Assembly: GCA_000827325.1 (NCBI GenBank)
Contig: KN832871.1
Location: 2,604,001-2,668,000, forward strand
DNA length: 64,000 bases
Source of the DNA: Oidiodendron maius Zn
Taxonomy: Eukaryota > Ascomycota > Leotiomycetes > Myxotrichaceae
Reading direction: 5' to 3'
Position 1 is the first letter of the stretch, and the number at the start of each line of letters is the position of its first letter. The position numbers were made by a program, and so were the translations under genes. Positions 1 through 12,300 of this stretch are shown here, piece by piece. Below the pieces are notes generated by a model. The model worked only from the letters and a program-made list of their open reading frames with translations. It made no database searches and had not been told where the DNA came from.

Positions 1-93
1 CTCTCCTCAGCCTCTATGCCGGGGTGATACATAGTTCGAATTGATCTGGAGAGAGTGTCTCCAAAAGTGCAGTCCGACTCGGAATTCTATATC

Positions 94-3000
94 ATGGGCA
101 GCTACACCAACGGTGCTGGCGGGGCACTTGCGCTGCCGTCTCACGTCGATCATGTGGACGTCACCTCTGCAGTACGATCACTCAGGCGCTCACTGTCGCG
201 AAGCCCATCCAAGACTTTTCGACTTGTCACCAAGTCACCCAGCTCCTCTCCAAAGTCTCCGCTTTCACCTTGCCCTACGTCCCCGCGGCATCGATCTACC
301 TCTCAGTCGGCTAACATCTTCACCAACACTCCCAACAACCCGCCACACACACCTTCCCCGCTTGCTGTACCTTTCCCACCCAGTGCAAAGCTAGCACTCC
401 GTTCCTCAAGTCGATCTAAAGGTCCACCATCCCGCCCATCGTCCCGGACACGAGCCTCCCCAAAGAGCCCAACAAAGCGCGCTCTGAGTCAAACTCCCGA
501 TAGTGGCAACGCCCCCCCATCTTCTTCTGCCTGCTCCAGTAGTGGACAAGAAAATAGTAGGAGCACCACGCCTACAGAGCGCCGAAGCTTTGAAAAGATC
601 TCGAGAATGCCGTTCAATCCAGAGAACATCAATGCGCCTGTCAACCCCGCGCTTTCAAGACTAGGGCTCGATGGTGCCAACGACAGTCAAACAACGTCCT
701 CGACATCAAGCCCTCTCAAGAGGAGCGATGCAATCATGAATCTTGATCAGGCTAGCCTGGGTAGCCCGGTTGCGAAGCGTAGAAGCTTGCATGGATCAGC
801 CAGCTTTGGCCATGATTTTAATGTCTTTGACCACGGACCGCAAGCGTCTTCTCCGCAGTTCGATATACATGATGATTCCAATAATGAGTATGAACTCTCG
901 CCAGCATCCCTTGGAGGTGAGAATACTGCCTCGCTTGTTTCATCCATGCCTCGGCGATCTTCTTCACTGCGTAAATCTACGCTTCAGCAGCGCCATGGCG
1001 AGAAGACCTCGTGGGGCAGACGGCACGCAGCTCAAGTGCTTGCAACCCAACAGCTCGCAAGCACTGCAGTGGAACCTGGAACGCCAAATCTCATCAAGAA
1101 TAGACCTAGATTGTCACTAGACCAATTTATGCCTCCCATGGCTCGAGACAGCCCATTTACCTCCCAAGGCAGCCTTCCGAGCTCGTCGATGCATATGCTT
1201 AATGCGCCGGCGCATCAACCACATCCTCTCTCACGTACCATGACCACCTCCTCCTCAGGCTCAAGCATCGTCGATGAGTCTCCTACTCATGTTCCAGTCC
1301 ACTTCGGAGAGAAACCTAGGCCTAAACTCGACTTCTCCAAATCGCTACCTGCGGGATCGTTGAGACCAACTAATATAGAAGACCAGTCTACAGAGCAGTC
1401 TGGCTCCTTCTCAACTCCTCAGAACTATAAGTCGGTCAAGCCGTTGCCTGCCGCTTTCATGTCAACGGGCCTCATCTCCAAATTTAATCGGAACCCGGAA
1501 GAGCAGGCTGCGCCTAGACGAGGAGCGGGCAAAGGAATTGTGCCTGATACCCCTTGCAAGAAGCATAATGCATTTGCCACATACCCATCATTAGTTCCCA
1601 GCAGCGCGGTTGCCAGAGCTCGGCACATTCGACATTCGTTTGGTACGCCATCCACTCCGTTTAATCCTCACGGTGGCCAAACCCCCGCTACCAACCTCGT
1701 GAAGAGCACTGGCGTATTTGGTAGTTTCTTTGCCAATAAAGGCCTATCCAGACGAGGGAGCTTCTTAAGCGTGGATGGAGAGGAGAATGGCGGATCACCA
1801 GATACAAAGGGCGATAGCCAATCTAGTGTTGATATTGAGCTACCCCCAACACCTACCAGACAGGCTCTAGTATCTGCCTTGCCGTATCATAAGCAGGGTA
1901 ACGGCAGTCCTAGCAACCACCGCGGATTTGCAGCTTCGGTACCGTCTGGCATAGATTTCGGGGGACTGGCACCACAAACACCGCTGGAGGACATGCCGCC
2001 GCCTGACAACCGAAATCTAGCCATCGCAACTCTCCGAGACGGGGTGCCTGCAAATAATGCCTCTATGCTGCCCCCTGCTACACCGACAACTGGCCGAGAC
2101 TACTTCTCAAGAATTGATGGTCGCCACCTTAGCACGACCCCCGTCAGTGCGTTTGCGCCCTCAGACAGAGATGAGTCTCTCTCAGCAAGATTTGAGGAAT
2201 TTGAGATGATTGGTACTGGAGAGTTTTCTCGGGTGTATCGTGTCAAACAGATTGTGCCCTCGGTACAAAAACACTCTTTTGATAGCTCCACCCCAGAGCC
2301 TCGAGGTAGATCTCCTCCTGCACCTGTGACGGAACAAGTCTTCGCCGTAAAGAAGACGCGGATGCCGTATCAGGGCCCCAAGGATCGTATGCGAAAGCTG
2401 CAGGAAGTTAATGTTCTCAAGGCACTCGGCCGCTCTGATCATGTCATCCAACTTGTCGACAGCTGGGAAGAGAGAAATCACCTTTATATTCAAACCGAGT
2501 ATTGTGAGGAAGGTAGTCTCGACGTCTTCCTGTCCGAGGTTGGCCGGAGGGGGAGATTGGATGATTTCCGCATCTGGAAGATTATGCTTGAGCTCGGCCA
2601 GGTACGTAGATTTCACCTCTTTAGATTATTGGTAACTAACACCTCTCCCAGGGTCTTGCCCATATTCACGACTCGGGCTATATTCACTTGGATTTAAAAC
2701 CAGCCAACATCCTCATCACCTTTGAAGGAGTTCTCAAGATAGGAGACTTCGGCATGGCAACGGCGTGGCCTGCGCAGTCTGGAGTCGAGGGGGAAGGCGA
2801 CCGGGAGTACATCGGACCTGAGATCCTCCTGGGGCAGTACGACAAGCCGGCAGACATATTCGCGCTTGGCCTTATCATGCTTGAGATTGCGGGAAACGTA
2901 CAGCTACCTGATAATGGACCAACATGGCAGCGCCTGCGGTCGGGAGACATGAGTGATGTCCCAAGCCTGACCTGGAGCGAGGGTAGCACAGTGGTGCGAG

Positions 3001-3419
3001 ATGCCAATGGCATTCCTATCGATGACAGCGACATAGTTATGGATTTGTCTGGTAGCGATGACGAGGCCGAGACTAACGTCGGATCCCCCAGATTAAGTGG
3101 CCGCAAGCGTCATGCGGGCGCGTCGAACAAGTCCGGATCCCATGATGCTGGAAACCTATTCGGATCGATGAAGCGAGGGGAACTCCACAATGCCCCGGCA
3201 TTCATGAGAGACATGTATCATGATGATGCGTTGGACGGGATGGTTCGCTGGATGATTTCGCCCGGGCCTGGAGACCGCCCAACAGCCCACCAAGTCCTCG
3301 AGGCTCAAGGACTTCGCTGGGTGCAAGCACGACGTCGCGCCGGAGCTACCGTCTTCGAGGGCAACTGGGGCCCGGCAGATGACATCTTGGCAGACGACGC
3401 CGAGATGATGGATTTTTAA
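94..3419 (+). CDS. wee1: Wee1-family mitosis-inhibitor protein kinase
   Basis: Two exons, 94-2601 and 2652-3419, give 1091 residues. The 50-nt intron (donor GTACGT, branch TAACTAAC, acceptor CAG) falls just before the catalytic loop. An in-frame TGA at 25-27 makes the ATG at 94 the first possible start; the bases at 1-10 look like a splice acceptor, so a leader intron is possible. The first ~690 residues are Ser/Pro-rich and probably disordered, with many SP/TP sites, as in fungal Wee1/Swe1. The kinase domain starts near residue 700: glycine loop GTGEFS, lysine in FAVKK, the Wee1-type loop HLDLKPAN (about 848-855), DFGMA and a GPEIL APE-type motif. Wee1 phosphorylates the inhibitory tyrosine of Cdk1 and delays mitosis. 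The non-RD catalytic loop separates it from ordinary Ser/Thr kinases. Family assignment is firm; the N-terminus is less certain. Confidence 0.94.
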
Positions 3420-4261
3420 CCGCGAGTGGTGACATGGATGGGGAACTGGCAGCTGTCTTTGTCAAGGGGGGATGGGGCACGCTCCTGGATAGTGTTGGTT
3501 CTGATTTGGATGAACCTCTTTGAATTTACAAGGTGTTTGGGCGTTGGAAGGAGAGCAGGGGTTTACACGGCGTTCCAGACACAGAGATTTGCACTTATGA
3601 AAAATCGACGACCTGCACGATCAGCATGATGACCTACACCTGTTTATGTACCATCTTTGATTTGCAGCTCGACTTCGTTTTATGCATTCACGATACAAGA
3701 AGGGAGACTTAACGACCGAGGGAGTCGGGGCGAGGAGCTGGACGGGCTGGGCTCGACGACTATGTGGTTGGCCGCTCTCTGCCCCGGTTCTCCTTGGAAC
3801 AGGTTTTTGTGTGTTAAGAGTGTTGACGGGTGTATTACTTGCGATGGCATCCGGATCTCTCTGGTTGCCTCTTGCTACGTAACGTCTCGCTCGTTAGGAA
3901 AGGCCCTAGAGATTGACCTCGCTGTAAATATGGAGGTCGACGGACCAGAGTGGAAGGGCATTAGCTAGGAATCCAAAATGATTGAACAAGGTGAATAATA
4001 ATTGTTGTGCAAAGGGTGAGAGTGACCTGGCAGCTGTCGATTCGTAGATCCGTAAAAATAAAAATATTATGTTAGTTTACCGTAGGTAGCTTCTCCCTTC
4101 ACTGATAGTACAGAGTCTTGGAGGGGAAGGAGTCTCGCAGTTGGCCAAGAGGCCGCTAGACCGCTAGCATAGAATAGCATAGCGTCTGGGTAGGGCAGTG
4201 CGCTGGCAATGTGCCGAAGGCATTCAAATCGTGTAGCGCAGCCCTTCCGTGCTCACCGATG

Positions 4262-4398
4262 GACAGGAAAAAGGAGAGGAGGGAAGAGGGAGTGGGGGAG
4301 AGATAAGAGACAAAGCCAGAGAGAGAGACAACAGCAGGCGCGGGAGAGAGAGACAGAGAGAGAAGGAGAAAGAGAGATTGAGAGAGAGAGAGAGAGAG
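4262..4398. repeat. Polypurine tract ending in an (AG)9 run
   Basis: The + strand is almost entirely A and G from about 4262 to 4398, ending in an 18-nt uninterrupted AG dinucleotide run at 4381-4398. Only a few pyrimidines interrupt it. Simple purine tracts of this kind can form triplex (H-DNA) structures; that is general knowledge, not shown here. Confidence 0.85.
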
Positions 4399-5153
4399 CT
4401 GTCGATACCACTCTTCTGGGACGATCAGGCGGTTGTGGACCGGCGACGGCACCCAGCCAATATCCCCCTATGGAATCTTCTCTCCTCCCTCTCCTCCCTC
4501 CACTCCCACTGGCCAGGCGGGTTCCTGCGGCCGGGGCGGGTGTGAAACGTGGACGAGTCAGACAGCCTAGGTCGGGGGTGCAGCGTGGCGCACCGAGGGG
4601 GGACAGGTAGAGTAAGTGGTGATATTCTGGGAGTCGTTCGTCAAGAGCCGGAGTTGGGGGAGGATGAGGGGGTGGGGATAAGGGGAATCGTATAGGGAAT
4701 CTGGAACCTGCGGAGAGGAGAGAGAAGAGAGGAGAGAGGGAGATTAATGGCATTACCCTCTGAATGGGCCCGTGGAGTGCTGCAGCAAGGGAGGAGACGA
4801 TTGGAAAATTAATCCCTGACATCATCAGCTAGAAATCTGCGTTCTGACATAAAGGGAGTACAGTAGTACAGAGTACACAATAGTACATGGGAGACAGTGG
4901 GAGGAGCAATACCTCCGCTGGTAGTATGGTCACTATGGGAATCGCAAGTCACTGTTGTCTGGACCGTTGTGTGGAGGAGGAGAAAAATGCCGATGGGGAA
5001 GACGGGGAATTACGGCGGCCTTTCGCCAGAATAGACACCACGGTCACTGCCTCTTGCTACGGCCCACTGCTGGCTGGATGCGTGTGCGTGTTCTTCCAGA
5101 TGGCCCCTCTTCACTCCCATCATCTTTCTCCTCTCTTTTCACATACACGCAAA

Positions 5154-5173
5154 CTCTCTCTCTCTCTCTCTCT
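5154..5173. repeat. (CT)10 microsatellite
   Basis: A 20-nt uninterrupted CT repeat on the + strand. It is complementary to the AG run about 760 bases upstream, so the two form a widely spaced inverted pair in the vac7 upstream region. Confidence 0.9.
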
Positions 5174-5470
5174 GTCTTGTGCTCCCTCCTCCTCCTTTCC
5201 CCATCCCTCCATCCGTCCATCCCTCCCTGTTCCCTCAGATCCATCGTCCCCCCAACCTCCCTATCATTCACCATCCACCATCCACCTTCCGCTCTTCCGC
5301 CCCCAACCAAGAGGCGCCGCTGACTGACGTATCCATCTCGGCGGGAGACTACGCTTGCAGCGCCAGCCGGTCGGGTGTGCCACTCGCCTGTGCGCGGGTG
5401 GACTAGCCAACAACGTCGTGCCTAGGGACGAGCCAGCGAACGAACGAACGTACCAACGGACGCCGCCCAC

Positions 5471-5535
5471 CGATTTCTTTTCCCTTCTCCTCTCTTCATC
5501 TCCTTCATCGCCTCCTCATCCTCTCTTCCTCCCTC
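5471..5535 (+). promoter_or_regulatory. CT-rich core-promoter tract of vac7
   Basis: A pyrimidine-dominated stretch (runs of TTCTTTTCCC, CTCCTCTC and CCTCCTC type) lies 35-100 bases before the vac7 ATG. CT-rich blocks just upstream of transcription starts are common in filamentous fungi, so this probably marks the start region. The transcription start itself cannot be placed from sequence. Confidence 0.45.
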
Positions 5536-5569
5536 TGAATGTAGCACCCACTCAGACATCCCCTCCACC

Positions 5570-8340
5570 ATGGACGATCGACCCTCCGCTGCCGCTCCCA
5601 GCGCGACACGGCAGTCGGCAGGGCCGAGGGAGACCAGCGACCCGCCAGTCGCCACGGCCTCAACCCCATCAACCACATCAACCACAACAACCACATCAGC
5701 GACACCCTCCACCTCCGCCAAACCCCTTCGTGAGCCTGCAGCCTCCGCCATCCCCCCCACCAAACGACTCCAGCCCAAGCGCACGACCTCCGCCTCGAAC
5801 TCCCCCAATCCTTCGCGTGAGTCCTCGCCAGCCCGGCCCACGCTCAAGTCGAACACCTCTGCTCCGCTGGCCGGCCCCGGACGATCGAGGAAGAACAGCT
5901 ACAACGACGTCAGCCCATCGCGGGCACCGGCCACGACCCCCAGCAATCCACCCTCTACTGCCGCCCAGCAGCGCGTGCTGTCGGCGGTAACCACTCCTTC
6001 CCTCCCTCCAGTCTTATCTGATCCGACCCTCAAAGCCCCGACTCCCCAGAAGCCGTCGACGACCGCCGAGCCCAAGGAGCCTCCGCGCTGGCCAATATCC
6101 CCACGGCTGCGATCCCCCCCGCCCGTGGGCAAGCCCAGCGTGGTCTCCCCCCGCAAGGCTGAGCCTAACGCATCGATGAGCGCCTTGCGATCACCGCCGC
6201 CGACGGACCAGCCAGATAGCAGGCTGGCTGCCTCCGATGTCGAAGGAGAGGAGGTGACGCCTGTATCAGGGACGCGATCGCCAGCCAGAGGCTTCAGCGG
6301 GACGAACTCGACGCTCGAGACCGTGCAGGAGATCAGTCTGCCCAACACGCCGGCGCGTGGACTCAGCCGTGTGCCCGAGAATGGCGAGAATGGCGAGAAT
6401 GGCGTATCGAAATCAGAGAGCGAACATGAAACCATTACCGACAGCGCCTCAAACAAGACCATCAAAGCCAGGACGAGCAACGAGAGTGGGAGCGATAGCG
6501 GTGGGAAGAGCGAGGGCAAAGGGAAGACGTCGGCCCCAACCCGCCCAAGTGGGCCTTCCAACGCGTATACTACATCGGCCATGGGGAGGGGGAAGCCGTC
6601 GGGCGAGGGCTCCGTGAGGAACATGACGGTCGAGACGGAGACCGTGAGCTCCATCCCCCAGGTGGCCGTTGGCACAGGGCCAGGCGGACCGGGAAACAAC
6701 GGCAGCCTGCGAGCCAAGCCGAGCGCGGAGACCATACGACCGAAGAAGGAGAAGAAGAAGTCGACGCGCAAGGCTCCTTCTCTGACTTCGGGCACAGGTG
6801 AGCAGCCATATTCATCATCATTCCAGCCGGGACGTTGCGCGGGACAACTCGCTCGTGCGGTCCCTACAGTCAAGGGCTGTATTTCTCTCCCGAAAGCAGA
6901 AATTTGACCTGTCCTGAACGGCCGTCGCCACAAGCGTCGCGAGGGCCGAATTACAACCCCTACAATGCAAGTATCATGCTGACTAGAAGTCGCTCAGCGT
7001 CTTCCAAAGCAGATATCTTCGAGGCCAAAGTGGCCAGCGCCGTCGACGAAGCCAATTCCTCCGACTCTGAGGAGACCTTTGTCTACGAATCCAACCCCCC
7101 GGACGCGAGCGACCGACCCCGCCGCTTTCATTCACGCACTCCTAGCGCGACGTCCATGGGCAGCCAGGTCGACCAGCGCAATGGCGCGCGATCCGCCATA
7201 GACGGGGCGCACAGCGTGACGATGAAGAAGAGCATGAAATTTGCCAATTCTTATAATAGCAACCCTCCAGAAATCCCCGTCGGCGAAGATGATGGATCTG
7301 GCACCATCCGGAGCGGCATGGGGACGGGGAGAGGGACGGCGCATCATCATCACATCGGCCGCTGGGGCCGGAACGGGGGCAATGGCCACGCCTCCCTCTT
7401 TGATAACGAATCTCCCTTTCCAAACGCTGCCAAGTCGAAACTTGGCCCGGCAAGTACGCCTAAGCACTCCCCACGCCAGACGAGTCCGCGCTTGCCCAAC
7501 GGCCGGACGGCCTTCAATGGGAAGAAGTCAGCCATGTCATATGATCTAGACGACGGGGCGGACGATGAGCGCACCCCCCTCATCTCGACGGTCCGATCCG
7601 GACGCTCGGTGCGCAGGAGACAGGCTCCCTCCGTACGACAATTAGAACACCAGGCGTCCAGGCAGCCCCGCCCATTCCTAACCTGGTTTGCGGGGTGCCT
7701 GGTCCTCTCTCTTATGATAATTCTTGTAATTTCAGCCTTCTTGGGGTTCATGTTTGCCACTACTCAGCCCCTCACGGACGTCAAGATCCTAGCTCTCAAG
7801 GACATTCTCGCGAGCGAGCAGGACGTGATCTTCGACGTGAAGGTTGCGGCAAAGAATCCCAACGTGGCCCCAGTCACTATCGACACGACGGACCTCGTCA
7901 TATTTGCCAAATCGCAATATGCTGGGACTGATGCTGAGTGGTGGACGCGACCCCAGGCACCGAAGGTCCTTCGACGAGTGACCAGACGTGACAACGACCT
8001 ATCTGATTCTCCCGACGGGCCAGGTAATAACCCGAACCTCGAGATCGGGCGTGTCTATCACTTGTACAGCCCCTTGGTCTTCGACGGTTCGCCGTTCAAG
8101 CATGGCCGTTCCGAGTCGACTGGCCAGATCCGCATATCCCATCCCGGCAATCACACGATCCCAGCCGGGAGCAAGCGCTGGGGCAACGTGCTGCAACACG
8201 AGTTCGACCTAATTGTCCGCGGCACCCTGAAATATACGCTACCCCTCAGTCAGAGGGTCCGTAGTATCAGTGTCGAAGGGCGCGCGACGGTGAAGCCGAA
8301 CTCGGCCGACGATGATCCCGATACCGTGCGCATCAACTAG
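5570..8340 (+). CDS. vac7: Vac7-like vacuolar segregation protein (PI(3,5)P2 regulator)
   Basis: Exons 5570-6797 and 6998-8340 encode 856 residues. The 200-nt intron has donor GTGAGC, branch CTGAC and acceptor CAG; joining restores the conserved stretch TASSKADIFEAK and then VASAVDEANSS. The N-terminal half is Ser/Pro/Thr-rich and disordered. A conserved block, NMTVETETVSSIPQ, lies near residues 351-364. A single membrane helix (about 637-665) follows R-rich sequence, and the C-terminal ~190 residues form the lumenal domain starting near QPLTDVKIL. In yeast, Vac7 is a vacuolar membrane activator of the Fab1 lipid kinase and controls vacuole size. The ATG is in a good context (CCACCATGG). Function is inferred from the family; the assignment is strong because both conserved blocks are present. 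Confidence 0.9.
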
Positions 8341-9304
8341 CCGCGCACCATACTCTGGGCGAGAGGGCTAATCTGGCCTTGAGCCGTACATGGCAAGCCG
8401 CCATAAACCTTTCCTCTGTCCTTTTTTTGTTTTTATTTTAAAATTCTGTAAATTGAGCGCTGCAAAAAGTCGGTCTGAGCGAGGCGTGAACATGGGCAAA
8501 AGAAGGCGCACGATTAAAATGCATACATCAGGTTCAAGGACGAACCGGCTTGCTTGGATAAAACAAAATTCATGGGCGTAAGATAGCTCCAGGTGTTCTC
8601 TCATTTTGATCATTTTCCTTCGTTGTGGCGGTTTAGGAAAGCAAGGCATGGGTATCGGCAACCTTTGCTTCACATCAGAAACTTTGTTGAGGATTCAGCG
8701 ACAATGGAAGGACCCCCTGTCGTGTTTGATTGCCGACCTTAGGCTCTAAGGCGTGTTACTCTCATACTGGGGCTGAGGATTATTGGCAGTCCCGGGATAT
8801 TGCAGAAGGTCGAGGAGAGACCGCCGGATCCATCAGGGGAGGATCTGTACAACTGGAATTTGGGACTGGCACACATATAGGCACGAGAGGTGTATACCAT
8901 TGGCTTCAGAGCCGCGCGTCTCTCCATGATACATGAATGAATGAATGAACGACCTAATTAGAATCCCTTAATCAAGTTGTAGCCAGAAGTCTGTATAATC
9001 TTATGCGCCTTCATAGTGCGTGCCGCGTCTTTCATTGTGAGGGGTTCAGGTTGATAGCCGAAATCTTCATACCCTGATCCCCCAATCCAGCTTTGTTTTA
9101 CCACCCCACTCATGCCCACTGCCGGACGGTCGGTACCGTCTAACGTCAAACGTCATATCGACAATTTGCCCACACCTGATTATCAATACAGCTCAGGAGA
9201 CGCCGCAACGCTCGCCTCATATCTTTCATGCATATGTTCAGGCGCAGACTCTCCTGGCCTCATCATTCTGTCTTCTCTTTGGCCCGGATAGATAATTGTT
9301 TAAA
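8341..9304. other. Intergenic region between vac7 and 5-oxoprolinase
   Basis: 3' flank of vac7 followed by the 5-oxoprolinase promoter. A short TGAA tetranucleotide repeat sits at about 8933-8949. No coding or RNA gene signal was seen. Confidence 0.6.
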
Positions 9305-12300
9305 ATGAGCAGTGATCAGACCGCGAAGCGGGGCATCCGCATTGCTATTGACGTGAGTTGGGTTTCTTGTGAATTACTTGATATGAATATCTCTGGAGCT
9401 AGAAATGTGCAATCTTTTCAGGGGGGAGTGAGACTTGAGATGTCTTATTGCGTTCAGATTGGGACTCGAATAATAATCGCACTCGTGATCTTCTGATCTG
9501 ATATTTCCAGTTTGAAGTTGCCTCTCACGATATCGTTAAATAATATTGCGGACTCATATCCTCTCTAACTCCAAAATATAAAGATAGAACTAAGCTAACT
9601 CTCCCGATCCAGCGCGGTGGCACTTTCACAGACTGCGTAGGCAATCCTGGCACGGGCCTGATGTCCGACGATGTGATCATCAAGCTCCTCTCCGAAGACC
9701 CTGCCAACTACGCCGACGCCCCCTTGGAGGGCATCCGGCGTCTCCTGTGCCACTTCCTGAAGAAGGATATCCCGCGCGGCCAGCCCCTCGATACGTCCTG
9801 CATCGAGAGCATCCGCATGGGCACCACAGTGGCGACGAATGCGCTCCTAGAGAGGAAAGGTGAGCGCTGCGCGCTGGTGGTCACCAAGGGGTTTAAAGAT
9901 TGCTTGCGCATTGGAAACCAGTCCAGACCCAAGATCTTTGATCTGAAAATTAGGAGACCGGAGGCGCTGTATGAGGATGTACTGGAGATCGATGAGAGGG
10001 TCACGTTGGAGGATTATGCGGAGGATCCGGAGAGGAGGGTCTCGCGAGTCCCGGAGAGGAGCAGGGAGGGAGATGAGGGAAGAGGAAGGGAGGGGATGCT
10101 AGTGAGGGGGCTAAGTGGAGAGGCTGTGAGGATCTTGAAGATCCCTGTGGAAGAGGAGGTTAGGAGGAAGTTGATGGAGGCTAGGGGACGTGGCATCAGG
10201 AGTGTTGCGGTGTGTTTGATGCATGGATATACCTTCCCCGATCATGAGGCCTTGGTGGGGAGGGTCGCGAAGGAGGTGGGATTCGATCATGTCTCCCTCA
10301 GTCATGAACTCATGCCTATGATCAAGCTCGTCCCGCGCGCGACGTCGGCATGTGCGGACGCGTACCTCACGCCGGTCATAAAGAAGTACATCAAGGGCTT
10401 CCAGGACGGGTTTGATGGTGGCCTGGGTTCGGAGATGGTGAAGAGAGAGAAGGGGAAGAGGGCTACGAGGTGCGAGTTTATGCAGAGCGATGGTGGGCTG
10501 GTGGATGTGGATCGATTCTCGGGCCTAAAGGCTATCCTTTCTGGACCAGCAGGCGGAGTCGTCGGGTATGCGCTCACGTCGTATGATGCCGAGACGAAGA
10601 CGCCGGTGATCGGTTTCGATATGGGCGGGACGTCGACGGACGTGTCGCGGTACGGGGCAGGGAGGTATGAGCATGTCTTCGAGACGACGACGGCTGGGGT
10701 CACGATCCAGTCGCCGCAACTAGATATCAACACCGTCGCGGCGGGAGGGGGATCGAGACTGTTCTTCCGCAATGGCTTATTTGTCGTCGGGCCGGAATCT
10801 GCAGGCGCGCACCCAGGGCCAGGCTGCTATCGCAAAGGAGGGCCGGCGACGGTGACAGATGCGAATCTCTACCTGGGCAGGCTGCTGCCGGATTTCTTCC
10901 CGAAGATCTTTGGGGAAAATGAGGACGAGGGTCTGGACGTCGAGGCGAGTGCGAAGCTCCTGAAGGAGCTGGCGGCGCAGGTGAATAGGGAGAATGGGAC
11001 GGAGATGAGTGTTGATGAGGTGGCGTATGGTTTCTTGACCGTCGCCAACGAGACCATGACCAGGCCAATCCGGTCCCTGACCGAGGCCAAGGGGCATGAT
11101 ACCTCGAAGCACCGGCTGGCCACATTTGGAGGCGCGGGTGGGCAGCATGCGGTAGCCATTGCGGAGAGCCTAGGGATCTCTCAGATCCTGGTGCATCGCT
11201 ATTCGTCTGTCCTCTCGGCGTATGGCATGGCACTGGCGGATGTGGTTGACGAGCAGCAGGAGCCGGACTCGTCGGTGTGGGCGGACGAAGGGCATGTCAA
11301 GGAGGGGTTGAAGAGGAAGTTGGAGGAGTTGAAGCGGAAGTCAAGGACTGAGCTGAATGAGCAGGGGTTTGAGGATGGGAGAATCGAGTTCGAGGAGTAC
11401 CTCAATATGCGATATAGGGGGACGGAATCTGCACTCATGGTTGTAAGGCCTGAGAAGGAGGATGTCGAGAGGGTGTATGGTGGCGATGAGTGGGCGTTAG
11501 GCAAAGCGTTTGTCAGGCAGCATCAGCAGGAGTTTGGATTCACGCTGCCCGATCGGGATATCATCGTTGATGACGTCCGGGTGAGAGGAATAGGAAAGAG
11601 TTTTGCTGGGCTGGGGAAGACGGTTGATGAGCAGTTGAGGGAGATCAAGCCTCAGGACGTGAGCTCTGGAAGTGCCAAAGAATACAAGCGTACGAAAGTC
11701 TACTTTGATGGCGGGCGGCGAGATACGCCCATCTACAGACTGGAGAATCTTGAGGTTGGTGATAGAATTAAAGGGCCTGCTATCTTAGCGGATGGCACGC
11801 AGACCATCGTTGTCACTCCAAGTGCGACGGCTCTTATTATCGAGACACATGTTGTTATTAACATCGGGGAGCATGAGACGAAAGATGCGTAAGCTGTCTT
11901 TTTCATTTTCTTGACCAAGTCCAAAACTAATGACTCACCAGGTCAAAACCAGATACAGCAAAGGACGTAGATCCGATTATGCTAAGCATCTTCGCCCACC
12001 GTTTCATGGCCATTGCGGAGCAGATGGGGAGGGCTCTTCAGAAGACGAGCGTCAGCACCAACGTTAAGGAACGCCTTGACTACTCGTGCGCTCTCTTTGA
12101 CTCGACTGGCGGATTGGTTGCGAATGCTCCTCATTTACCCGTGCATCTGGGGTCCATGTCCACTTGTGTGAGAAGACAGGCAGCTATCTGGAAGGGAAAG
12201 CTCGTCAAAGGAGACGTCATAGTCTCGAATCACCCTGAATATGGAGGAACTCATCTCCCAGATATCACAGTGATTACACCAGCATTTGACGAAGCAGGAG

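Larger units (their letters stand above)
3420..5569. other. wee1 3' flank and long vac7 promoter/leader
   Basis: No credible gene was found in these 2.15 kb. Open frames here are short, lack family signatures and are created by low-complexity sequence. The stretch contains a purine-rich block at about 4262-4398, a CT dinucleotide run at 5154-5173 and a CT-rich tract at about 5471-5535 close to the vac7 start. Confidence 0.6.

Noticed and set aside
4253-4825. 190-codon minus-strand open frame
   Set aside because: Composed of leucine/serine runs generated by the GA repeat; no start context or family.
5899-6933. 344-codon open frame on the minus strand
   Set aside because: Lies antisense to the vac7 exon in low-complexity, GC-rich sequence; no domain-like features and vac7 is clearly the real gene.
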